A DNA stretch of 64,000 nucleotides, from assembly GCA_003635315.1 (NCBI GenBank), contig PYJD01000043.1, positions 1-64,000 of the forward strand, read 5' to 3'. The notes beneath the pieces are model-generated. The model saw only the letters and a list, made by a program, of their open reading frames with translations, made no database searches and was not told the DNA's origin. Position numbers and translations under genes: made by a program. Below, piece by piece: positions 45,161 through 56,400 of this stretch; the first letter of the stretch is position 1; the number at the start of each line of letters is the position of its first letter. This DNA comes from Candidatus Poribacteria bacterium. GTDB lineage: Bacteria; Poribacteria; WGA-4E; WGA-3G.

Positions 45161-48100
45161 GATCTTTGCACTTGCCTTTGCGGCACTGCCAGCAATGGCA
45201 CAGGTGACAATCGAAGCCACATGGTCAGCAGATCGAGATGATAATGGTACAGCTGACGATCCGGGTTGGAGAGTTACGGTTGGTGGAATTGCTACAGGTG
45301 ATACCGTAACCGTTACTGCTGTAGAGCCAAGTGGAGGCGTAGTAGCTGATGCTGATATTAGTACTTTTGCAGAAGATGCTGGACCGCCAATCACGTCTCA
45401 AGGTAACATTGCAGCTGTCGTTGGTAGAGTTATTGCAGTGCGGGTTGCAAAAGCAACCGCAGGAGTCACAACAACATATCAACGTGTACGCTTTCCAGCT
45501 GGTGGTACCGGTGCAACACTTGCGTCGACAACCTTAACTTTGATTCCAAAGTTGAGAAAACTCGACACTCCCAACTATTACGTGGATTTTACAAACAACA
45601 TAGCAACTATAATGTTTGATTTTGAAGCTGCTATGGCGGATAGTCATGGGGCCCCAAGTGCTCCACTTCATATAAGTGATGTTAATTTAGTTGCTCCTAA
45701 TTCAGCAAGTTTACAAGTTGTAAGTGTTAGCGGCACTAATATGGTAATGGTTCGTTCAACTCTTGGCAGTGCTATCGCTTCAGAAAATACCATTGTCAAT
45801 CTTGTTGCTGCTTATGCTTTAGCTGCTGATCCTGATGATCCTGTTAATGTTCCAGGTAATGGCACAGCGAGGGTTTATTACGATGATACGGCACCAGCAG
45901 CAACTATTGGTACAGTGAGACCCGTAGCAACCCCCAGTGATTTTGCCGCCCCAGAAGTAGATGAGAATACCATATGGGATGAAGCTTTCTATCTCAGTGT
46001 CACTGTTATTGATGACCCTGCTACTGATGGTACCAATAACACTGCTGTTGATGGTAGTGGTCCAGCTCTTACAATGGCTAATGTAATGGTTGATGACACA
46101 CTAACAGTAGTGCGGGTGGGTGTGAATGCCACTCAAAGTGCTACTGCTGTTGATACCGCAGATACAGATATGGATGAGACGGATTATCTTATTCAAATTA
46201 TGCCAAACGACACACCAAGAGCTCAGGGGGCAGAAGCCACAATTACCATCACACCTGTTGACAGATCGGGTAATGCAGGCACACCTGTGAGACACATGGT
46301 TAAATTGGCAGCAGTAGTAGCTCCAACGGTAAATAATGCGCCTGATTTTGGAGCTAACACTATTTCAAATATAATGGCAACAGCAGGCACTGCTATAACA
46401 GACGTCACATTACCAGCCGCGACAGATGCGGATAGTGGTGATACCCTAACTTATACCATAACTCCAGATCTACCTGCAGGTATAATGTTCAATGCTACAA
46501 CTCGTGTGCTTTCTGGAACACCAACAGCAATGATGGCACAAACTACATATACCTATATGGTTAGTGATGGAACTGATTCTGATACAATAATGTTTATGAT
46601 TACAGTTGCTGCTGCACCTTTAGATGAAGTTGCCACAGATACAAGCAGCGGTGTTATCACAATTCAACCCGAAAGTCACGTTGTTGTCGTGAGAAACATG
46701 AGCGATACGACTACTAAAGGTATACAGTTCCGTAGGGATGTTACCGTCGTTGAATGGGCTGGAATGCCGAATTTAGAAAGACTCTTCTATACTGGTAATC
46801 AAGGTGTTATTCTCGGTAAAGGTGGCGGTGGTGCACTCATCTTAACTGAGTCTGCAGCGCAAACAAAAGATCGTCGACACGGTTCTGTTGGTATCAGTGA
46901 AATCATGTGGGGTATTGACGCTGGACACTTAGGTGACGAAGATATGGAACAAGCTGGACAATGGATTGAACTCCATAACCTCAACAAAATGGTTGAGGCT
47001 GTAGCCGATGATCCCGCGACAGATGCTGATGAGACTGTAGAAGGTGATGATGGTGTTGCGAAAGTTGTCTTATCATGGAAAACAGGACGAGATATTACCA
47101 GCGATTCCGCACTAACAGGTAATCTTTCTAATCCTACCCTTGATGTTGTTACAAACTTCTTCAACAATCGTCCTGGTGGTCAAGCTTGGCAAGTAAAGGG
47201 TAACAGTGGTAATAGTGTCGCTGGTGTAGACTTTGCCTCAATGGGACGAATTCTACCTGACAAAAAAGCCAAGTATGAGAATGCTGATGGTTCAAGGTAC
47301 GATAACCGTGACGGCAGAAACGCTGGTCATTGGAGCGCATCTACATCCGCTTACCTCACTGCACGCACAACAAGAACGGATGAAACTGATGTTGTATTTC
47401 AGTATCTTGGTACACCCGGTCGTGTGAATAACGCAGTTGTTGATGTGCAACCACATATCAGAGCCGCTCGTACAAGTGTCGCAAGTGATAATATTTACAT
47501 CAACGAAGTTGGAAATCTTACTGGTAGTAGTCACGATTGGATTGAATTGCGTAATAACTCAGGTGGTAATATCAACCTTCGTAATTACCTGATTTCAATC
47601 GTTGCTGGTAATGCTGATGATAGCGATAAGGCAATGATCCAGTTTGATAATAACAATAATGCTCAAGTCGCTGCGGGTGAAGTTTTTCTCTTACTCCGTA
47701 CCGATCCTGCTGACGATCCTAATCATCCGATTGCTGCTACTGGATATAATGTAGATAAAACTGCCGAAGAACAGCAACCCGGTACACCAAATAGTACTGT
47801 TCGTTATAAAGTGTTTGGTGGATTAGACTTACCCGATGATGGTAATTTTATTCTGATTGTTCGTAGACCAGACAACCATGAAGGACATCGATCTGGTGCA
47901 CATAATGACCACGGTGTCGCTGAAACTGGGAACGCTGATTTGGATAAAGTTGTGGATGTTGCTGGATGGAGTGATAAAGTAGGAAGAAACGGTTACCCCA
48001 ATGCAGTATCAAACACAGGTGTATTTCCACTTCACGGCTTTGGTAATCCATTCACGGACAGAAATAGTTTCAAAGTGAACACTGTCCATCGTCGTCAGTA

Positions 48101-49355
48101 TCTTACAACGAATGACGGTCGTAGTGGTGTAGGCGCTCATGAGAATAAGAATCAGGATGATAGAGCCGCTTTCCGTGATGTAGGTTGGACAGGTGTTGGC
48201 TATCGACGCGGTGTTGCAACTACTAATATGCACGGTGGAACACCCGGTTATAATAACGGCGCATTACACGGTGCCGGTGCTACAATCACAACTGCTGTTT
48301 ATATCAGTGAAATTATGTACGCTGATGCAAGAAACGGTTCATTACCACAGTGGATTGAACTTCGTAATTCTTCTAATAGTGAAGGTGCTGACTTACATAA
48401 CTGGCGTCTTACCATCATAAATCACGCGGATAAAGACGAGTTTGAAGATGGCGGATGGGCAGGTAAAGGTGTAGCAAGTGTCCTTTTGAGAAACTTGAAA
48501 ATCAAACCCAATGGTACCGTTTTGATTACTTCTCGTAAGGGACCACGACAGGAAGTTCATCTTCCTACAAGCGATATCTTTAGTTTATTCCCAACCCATA
48601 GAGGCACTTTTGGTATGACGAATGCGAATTCTGATGTCATTAATCCATTCGGATTCAGAATTATACTTCAAGCGAATGCACATGACACCAATAAAATGAA
48701 TGAATGGCAACTTGTTGAAGACATCGGTAACCTTGCCGCTCCGAATCCAAGAGATCGTCGTGGTGATAATGAGCAGTTTGATATGCCGATGTGGATGTGG
48801 CCAGATGCCGTTGGTGAAGATGGAAGCCGTAGTTCTGTCGCTCGTACCAATAACAAAGTACACGGTATAGGTGATGGTAAAATGATGTCATCTTGGATAC
48901 TTTCCAGTGAAGATCCAAGAACAAATCTGATCGATTATGTCTATTATGGACATACAGATGATATCGCAACACCGGGTCAAACCGTTGGACAACCACTGCC
49001 AGTTGAATTGTCACACTTCCGTCCAGAACTGGAAAATGGCGAAGTCGTTATCCGTTGGACAACCGAATCTGAACTTGACAACGCTGGATTTAACATCCTG
49101 CGTAGTGATACACGGAACGGTGAGTTCAAGCAGGTAAACGCCGAAATGATCCAAGGTAATGGAACAACAGGTGAACGGAACACATATAAATGGGTCGATG
49201 CTACAGCAAAACCCGGTGTCGTTTACTACTATCAAATTGAAGACGTATCCTTCGCCGGTGAGCGTCAAACGCTCCAAACCACAAAGTTGAAAGGTTATAT
49301 CTCAGCCGTAGGTAAAGCCACAACAACGTGGGGCGATATTAAAGAGGTACAATAG
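45114..49355 (+). CDS. Large secreted lamin-tail-domain surface protein B
   Basis: 1413 aa, inverted paralogue of protein A with the same architecture: signal peptide (FALAFAALPAMAQ), variable Thr/Ala/Asp-rich region to ~400, putative Ig/cadherin-like domain ~406-500, three lamin-tail-like units near 591, 793 and 1061, and a C-terminal module from ~1295. The last ~115 residues are identical to A although the DNA has scattered synonymous differences, whereas residues 30-400 differ strongly. GGAG precedes the start, and promoter P3 and two further consensus promoters lie upstream, so this copy is the likely expressed one. Confidence 0.88.
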   Translation: MRLSNKSTFSLVCFILIFALAFAALPAMAQVTIEATWSADRDDNGTADDPGWRVTVGGIATGDTVTVTAVEPSGGVVADADISTFAEDAGPPITSQGNIAAVVGRVIAVRVAKATAGVTTTYQRVRFPAGGTGATLASTTLTLIPKLRKLDTPNYYVDFTNNIATIMFDFEAAMADSHGAPSAPLHISDVNLVAPNSASLQVVSVSGTNMVMVRSTLGSAIASENTIVNLVAAYALAADPDDPVNVPGNGTARVYYDDTAPAATIGTVRPVATPSDFAAPEVDENTIWDEAFYLSVTVIDDPATDGTNNTAVDGSGPALTMANVMVDDTLTVVRVGVNATQSATAVDTADTDMDETDYLIQIMPNDTPRAQGAEATITITPVDRSGNAGTPVRHMVKLAAVVAPTVNNAPDFGANTISNIMATAGTAITDVTLPAATDADSGDTLTYTITPDLPAGIMFNATTRVLSGTPTAMMAQTTYTYMVSDGTDSDTIMFMITVAAAPLDEVATDTSSGVITIQPESHVVVVRNMSDTTTKGIQFRRDVTVVEWAGMPNLERLFYTGNQGVILGKGGGGALILTESAAQTKDRRHGSVGISEIMWGIDAGHLGDEDMEQAGQWIELHNLNKMVEAVADDPATDADETVEGDDGVAKVVLSWKTGRDITSDSALTGNLSNPTLDVVTNFFNNRPGGQAWQVKGNSGNSVAGVDFASMGRILPDKKAKYENADGSRYDNRDGRNAGHWSASTSAYLTARTTRTDETDVVFQYLGTPGRVNNAVVDVQPHIRAARTSVASDNIYINEVGNLTGSSHDWIELRNNSGGNINLRNYLISIVAGNADDSDKAMIQFDNNNNAQVAAGEVFLLLRTDPADDPNHPIAATGYNVDKTAEEQQPGTPNSTVRYKVFGGLDLPDDGNFILIVRRPDNHEGHRSGAHNDHGVAETGNADLDKVVDVAGWSDKVGRNGYPNAVSNTGVFPLHGFGNPFTDRNSFKVNTVHRRQYLTTNDGRSGVGAHENKNQDDRAAFRDVGWTGVGYRRGVATTNMHGGTPGYNNGALHGAGATITTAVYISEIMYADARNGSLPQWIELRNSSNSEGADLHNWRLTIINHADKDEFEDGGWAGKGVASVLLRNLKIKPNGTVLITSRKGPRQEVHLPTSDIFSLFPTHRGTFGMTNANSDVINPFGFRIILQANAHDTNKMNEWQLVEDIGNLAAPNPRDRRGDNEQFDMPMWMWPDAVGEDGSRSSVARTNNKVHGIGDGKMMSSWILSSEDPRTNLIDYVYYGHTDDIATPGQTVGQPLPVELSHFRPELENGEVVIRWTTESELDNAGFNILRSDTRNGEFKQVNAEMIQGNGTTGERNTYKWVDATAKPGVVYYYQIEDVSFAGERQTLQTTKLKGYISAVGKATTTWGDIKEVQ

Positions 49356-49438
49356 GGTTAAATTTCAGGGATAATTTAACCGTTCTCCTCAACGATAGGA
49401 CACTGCAGAGTCCCGATTGAGGAATCTATCTAAACAAT

Positions 49439-49498
49439 ATTCTACAATAAGAGACCGCTGTATTCTCCCCGTTATTTACAGCACTCTTATTGTAGAAT
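49439..49498. repeat. 15-bp inverted repeat in the surface gene B 3' flank
   Basis: ATTCTACAATAAGAG and its complement separated by 30 bp; the same element is present on the left arm at ~36488-36546. Confidence 0.7.
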
Positions 49499-49526
49499 AC
49501 CTCACAAACCTAATCCCCATGATCTT

Positions 49527-49568
49527 AGCGATAGGTCTCGTACCAAACTACGAGACCTATCGCTTTTT
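49527..49568 (+). terminator. Intrinsic terminator after surface gene B
   Basis: 16-bp perfect stem AGCGATAGGTCTCGTA with loop CCAAAC, followed by TTTT. Confidence 0.85.
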
Positions 49569-49844
49569 GCTTTGCAATCAGCTATCACCACCCCCGGATT
49601 TCCTGCCCCCGCTTCCCACCCCTGGTAGGTGCGGTTTGATGAAGTTTAATTATTAAAATCGGTAATTCTAATTTACCGCTGCCCCGGTAGGTGCGGTTTG
49701 TAACCGCACCGGATTTCGTCAAGTCAGAAACCGTGAATATCCCAAACCCCTCTTATCCGCGTTTTTCCGCGTCATCCGCGCTCTCCGCGATTCAGACTGC
49801 TGAAAGCTGACTGCTGACAGCTAACACCCACCAGCCAATTAATT

Positions 49845-49873
49845 TTGACAACCCCATTTTAATATAGTATAAT
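49845..49873 (+). promoter_or_regulatory. Consensus promoter of rplM
   Basis: TTGACA (49845-49850), exact 17-bp spacer, TATAAT (49868-49873), ~60 bp before the rplM start. Confidence 0.85.
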
Positions 49874-49936
49874 ACAGTCACACATGTGAACATCATAAAG
49901 ATAGGAATACAACCTTATCCAAAAGGTCAAGAACTA

Positions 49937-50377
49937 ATGATATTGAAAACAAAAACCAAATTCCCAAAATCCGACAAAGACATAAAATGGTACGTCGTCG
50001 ACGCGGAAGGGAAAATATTAGGACGGTTAGCAACACAAATCGCACAAATACTCAGAGGAAAACACGACCCAAACTTTACACCACACGCGGATTTAGGACA
50101 TCGTGTCATCGTAACAAACGCTGAGAAAATCATCGTTACAGGAAATAAAGCCGAACAGAAAACATACTTCAGACATAGTGGATACCCCGGCGGCGACAAA
50201 TACAGAACACTCAGTGAACAAATACAACGCCAACCCGAATACGTTATCACATCCGCTGTCAAAGGTATGATCCCAAAAAACAGTCTCGGGGCAAAATTAA
50301 TGAAAGGATTGAAAGTATACGCCGGTCCAAATCATCCCCACCAAGCACAAGAACCAGAAGTGTTGACTTTCTCATAA
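49937..50377 (+). CDS. rplM: 50S ribosomal protein L13
   Basis: 146 aa from ATG 49937, the normal length for L13 (the longer frame from 49886 has no homologous extension). Typical blocks are WYVVDAEGKILGRLATQIAQ, VIVTNAEKIIVTGNK, TYFRHSGYPGG, AVKGMIPKNSLG and KGLKVYAGPNHPHQAQ. Normally followed closely by rpsI in an operon; here the two are 472 bp apart with an array of hairpin repeats between. Confidence 0.97.
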   Translation: MILKTKTKFPKSDKDIKWYVVDAEGKILGRLATQIAQILRGKHDPNFTPHADLGHRVIVTNAEKIIVTGNKAEQKTYFRHSGYPGGDKYRTLSEQIQRQPEYVITSAVKGMIPKNSLGAKLMKGLKVYAGPNHPHQAQEPEVLTFS

Positions 50378-50398
50378 CTTCATATAAACATACACTTA

Positions 50399-50815
50399 CA
50401 TACCACGGTAGGGGCGGTTTGAAACCACGGTAGGGGCGGTTTGTAACCACGGTAGGGGCGGTTTGTAACCACGGTAGGGGCGGTTTGTAACCGCCCTGGT
50501 GTTGATTGTAAAAATAAAACTAAAACATCCCACGGTAGGGGCGGTTTGTAACCGCCTTGGTGTTGATTGTAAAAATAAAACTAAAACATCCCACGGTAGG
50601 GGCGGTTTGTAACCGCCTTGGTGTTGATTGTAAAAATAAAACTAAAACATCCCACGGTAGGGGCGGTTTGTAACCGCCCCGGCGTTGATTGCAAAATTAA
50701 AACTAAAACATCCCACGGTAGGGGCGGTTTGTAACCGCCTTGGTGTTGATTGTAAAATTAAAACTAAAACATCCCACGGTAGGGGCGGTTTGTAACCGCC
50801 CCGGCGTTGATTGCA
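50399..50815. repeat. Nine GGTAGGGGCGGTTTGTAACC hairpin repeats between rplM and rpsI
   Basis: Four close copies (~22-bp spacing) from ~50407, then five in a 61-bp tandem period with the spacer TTGATTGTAAAAATAAAACT. Stem GGGCGGTT/AACCGCCC, loop TGT; the first copies lack the 3' arm. Confidence 0.92.
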
Positions 50816-50849
50816 AAATTAATTCTAAATTTTACTATACGAGGAATAA

Positions 50850-51245
50850 ATGGCAATAGAACAATATTGGGGAACAGGAAGACGAAAAACATCAGTCGCA
50901 CGCGTTCGAATTATCCCCGGCAGTGAAGACGGTTTCATCGTAAACAAAAAACCGATTGATGAGTATTTCGACCGGTCAGACCACGTACAGGAAGCAAAAC
51001 ACCCCATAGAGCACGCCGAACGAACAGGTGAATATGCTGTCCATGTAAATGTACGCGGCGGAGGAAACACAGGACAAGCAGGCGCAATATCACACGGACT
51101 TGCACGCGCACTCGTGAAAGCCGACGAATCCTTAAAACCAACGCTCAAAAAAGCAGGTTTCCTCACGCGCGACCCACGCATGGTCGAACGAAAGAAATAC
51201 GGACAAAAAGGCGCACGCGCACGATTCCAATTCTCAAAACGGTAG
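50850..51245 (+). CDS. rpsI: 30S ribosomal protein S9
   Basis: 131 aa. [21 protein letters not shown] at the start, [21 protein letters not shown] in the middle and the basic C-terminus [18 protein letters not shown] are diagnostic. GAGGA lies 5 bp upstream. The stop codon (TAG in GGTAGG) is the start of the next repeat array. Confidence 0.97.
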   Translation: MAIEQYWGTGRRKTSVARVRIIPGSEDGFIVNKKPIDEYFDRSDHVQEAKHPIEHAERTGEYAVHVNVRGGGNTGQAGAISHGLARALVKADESLKPTLKKAGFLTRDPRMVERKKYGQKGARARFQFSKR

Positions 51246-51412
51246 GAGGGGATTCCGATCCCCGATCATTGGTATGGTGGAATTCCGATCCCCGATCTGG
51301 TATGGTGGAATTCCGATCCCCGATTTGGTAGGATTGGATTCCGATTCCCGATTTGGTAGGAGGGGATTCCGATCCCCGATCATTGGTATGATTGGATTCC
51401 GATTCCCGATTA
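51242..51412. repeat. Six GTAGGAGGGGATTCCGATCC-type repeats after rpsI
   Basis: Six units, two intact and four with changed arms (GGTATGGTGGAATTCCGATC, GGTAGGATTGGATTCCGATT). The first GGTAGG contains the rpsI stop codon. Confidence 0.88.
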
Positions 51413-51438
51413 CTTATTTACATAATCTACTATAATAA

Positions 51439-52734
<1,296 letters not shown>

Positions 52735-53412
52735 AGCCAACCCTCTTCTCCACCACCCTTGGTAGGAGCGATTTCTACAACTCTTGTAGGTCGGGTAGAG
52801 GAACGAAACCCGACAAATGCCATACGCGCATTTGGCGTTGATTTGGACGAATTCCATACGCGGATTCGGCGTTGATTCTCGGAGCGAAAGGTGTATAAGT
52901 TTCAATCTAACGCATTCAGCTGGATAAACCGCTCTGATGTCTGAATCGCGGATAACACGGATGACACAGAATTACGCGGATAAGAGGCATTTGGTAACAT
53001 TCAATATTTTTGCTAAAGAACAAACGTCTATTCTATATAAGAAAGTTCATTCTTTGTCATCCGCGCCCTCCGCGATTCAGACAGAAGTAGCCATCAATCA
53101 TCAGCAGTCAGCGTAGCCAATAGTAAGGTAGGAGCGGTTTGTAACCGCTCCGAATTTTTGTCAGAAACCGTGAATAACACAGAAACCCTCTTATCCGCGT
53201 ACATCCGCGTCATCCGCGCCCTCCGCGATTCAGACAAAAAAACGCGATTCAGACAAAAAACCACCATACACACAAAAACCCCTTCCATCCTTCCCTCCTT
53301 CCATCCTTCAGATTTAAGTAGCAGTAAGAAAAGCGTTATGATACAATTGATACCATATATATTTATCTACCATACTTACATTAATACTTAAATTCTTAAC
53401 CTACAATATACT
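52735..53412. other. 678-bp gene-free stretch with several repeat families
   Basis: GTAGGTCGGGTAGAGGAACG hairpin at ~52787, two GAATTCCATACGCGGATTCG/GCGTTGATT units, a GCGAAAGGTGTATAAG tail (~52882), several TCCGCG...CTCCGCGATTCAGAC units (~52945-53235), a GGTAGGAGCGGTTTGTAACC hairpin (~53128) and a CCTTCCATCC tract (~53283). Confidence 0.75.
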
Positions 53413-56400
53413 ATGAACTCATTAAAAAACATTATTGAACGTTGCCAAGAACGACGCGAGAATCCACTCCGACAGCGAAAAACAACTATCGTCGCCGCCA
53501 CACATAAAAAAGGATTTCCGTACGAGCATACCGTCCATTGCGCACACGGATACTCCACAACACACTATGCATTAGAAAAAGCAAATATCTCCTTTATGCC
53601 GATAGGACGCGCACCAGGAAATGACCGCGGTCCAAGAACTTATGATGCACCCTATAGATATCAAAAACCGCAAGGATGGGAAGATTGGAGACTACGAAGA
53701 TGGAGAGAATCATGGGGAATTCAAATATATACGGGTATCCCCTCTGAACAACACGGCGCACAATGGCACGACGTCGTTATTAAATACGAAGCGCTCTGTG
53801 ACGCACCAAAAATTGTTATAGATTGTGTCACTGCACTCGCAAAGGCTGTCGTCAACCCGCTCCTAACATTGACAAAATCTGGTGATCTACGCTTCTCTTA
53901 TCGAATTCCCAATTACCTTCATCCCTATTTAAAAGATGATAAATTCTATATATATAAAAAAACAAAAAATGGTGAAACTGTATACATTGAAGTTTTAGGC
54001 GAAAAGGGGTTTAGTCGGTGGGATGCACGCTACGAGATTATCATGGGGAACCTATTAGACCCACCCATTATTTCAAAAGATGCCCTATTTAAACCCATTG
54101 ATACCCTACGGAATATTCTGCACCAACCTGAATCTACCACGATTGAGGATAGCAACAACCAGATTGATGAAATCTATATCTCACCCATATCACTCGGTTC
54201 ACATAAACTTGACCTCGCAAAAGAAGCATTTCTAAGACGCGATTTTATCTATCTACAAGAAAAAAACGGGTTTCACCAAATGACACCCATCCATAATAAT
54301 GATACAAATAAGCACGTCTCTTTATGGGAACGCGACAGAATCGTATGGGTCCGCGCTTCTACACCTGAATTCGATATACCCATCGAAGCAACACCAATCA
54401 CCGATATCTGGGATGATACAGGGATTATTAAATTACAACCTACAAATACACAACGCAATACCGATATTTACAACGATATACGCCAACAAAAACTGAGTCC
54501 TTTGACTATAAAACGACCCAAAACAACCCTTAAAAAACAACCAAATCAAACTGATCAACTCAAAACCTTTAGTAAGAATGATATTCAAGACTTTTTGAAC
54601 AGCAACACACACATACTTGTCCTACAAACGGATACTTTTCCTCAGTATAATAAACTCATAAAAACGATATTATCGGATAACACGCCAGTATGTCTAAATG
54701 TAGAACATGAACGTTTGGTAGATATGGTAGAGGAACACTTTAAAGATACAAATACACAGAACTTCGCACGATTTAAACCGCGCATGCACCTATGGGAAAA
54801 AGTTCAGAATATTCCCATTGACGAACGGATGAAACATCCATTTAAAAATGGAAACGTCTGTGAAGACGCACAACGATGCGATACCCTCGAGAGAAAAGGC
54901 GGCGATCCAAACATACATATCTGTCCACACTGTCCCGTATACACCACCTGCCAAAAAGACGGATATTTAGCGCAACACCAACTATTACAAAAAACAAAAG
55001 TACAACTCCTAACGGATACACAACTCTTTTTCAGTTCAGAATCAACAAACTCAGAAACGCAACGCCTCAAACAACTTGACAATACCCAAAGACTGAATAT
55101 ACTCCTTGAACCGATCATACAGAATCAAACGAATACTGCTGAACTTTCTATAAAGAGATTGCAGGAGTGGATACTAAATTGGCGTGGCGAGGTTTTGGGA
55201 AACTTCGCCAATTTCTTAATGAACGCATTTCAACCCAATAATATGTACTATAGCGATACAATTAAACGTATCCGATCAACCGTACAGGCTTTTGAATGGC
55301 AAGAAGAAGAAATCGTCAGACAAATGCAACAAATTAATGTTACATGTCAAGTTACAGAACCCGGATATGTTGATCCTGACACAGGGCAAGAATTAGCAAA
55401 GTTTACTATAAAATTCAAAGGCGGTGCTACGGCTTATTTACCCATAAACCACGAAACACAAAACCAGCTAATTCAACGAGAACTGCCCGTCCTTAATCTA
55501 AAATTCTTTCAACTGAATACGGACATGAAAATTCCAATGTCTATGACACAGGCTATTGAGTTCGGTATATTGAAGACGGATACGGTTGACCATATTGAAG
55601 ATTTTCCGACTGTCTGTAAAAATCCAAACTGGACAATTTGGCACCAACTCAAGCATTTCTTCAATTACTACTCGCGTAATGAAGATGTACGCATTCTATG
55701 GCATGAAGACGTCTTGCTATTCAGGTGGACAACAACGATACATCCATCAATCAAACAACTCATTATCACCACCACCTCCCTAACTCAACAACAAATTCAG
55801 AGATTATTTCCTGATGAGAAGATTGAATTCCGGTTCATAAAACCTAAGACTTGGAAGAAAGGAAACAGAATTTTTCAGATACGCACAGGTTTGTATGCAC
55901 GCGAAATACTCTTAAACGCTCGCGGGAACTGGGATGTCATCGGTCTAACAAACATCGGCGGACGGATATTCGCTCGTATCTTAGCTGAAATCGAAAAAGA
56001 TCCCAACATTAGACATACCGTTATCTCCTATGCTGCTGCACTCAAGCAAATAAAGGAATTGGTGAAGACACAGAATGTCAATTTTGTCAGGAATACGGAA
56101 AACTACTTTATTTCTAACGTGGTTGTTGAACAAGATTTTCGACAACCCATAGAAGAATCACAAGTCATTTGGATCGCAGGGTGTCCTGAACCACCCATAG
56201 GAAATGTCTGGCTACAAGCACAAACTTTGTACGGCAATGACAGTAAACCACTCCTATATGACAAAGATCCCGATACAGGACACTATAAAGATGAAAGATT
56301 ACACCGTATATATAAACAAATGATCGTCAATTTTATTAAAACCATCATTAATTCCGCTAAGTTAGATCAATTAGAAAATAAAACTATTATCATTATCACC

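Larger units (their letters stand above)
44920..49850. repeat. Right arm of the ~4.8-kb inverted duplication
   Basis: Mirror copy of 36225-41075. Outer end lies in the TCTCCGCGATTCAGAC/CTGACAGCTAACAC repeats just before the rplM promoter; inner end near CCCCTTTTGTC at ~44930. It contains an extra ~70 bp with a GATGAAGTTTAATTATTAAA element at ~49636. Confidence 0.85.
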
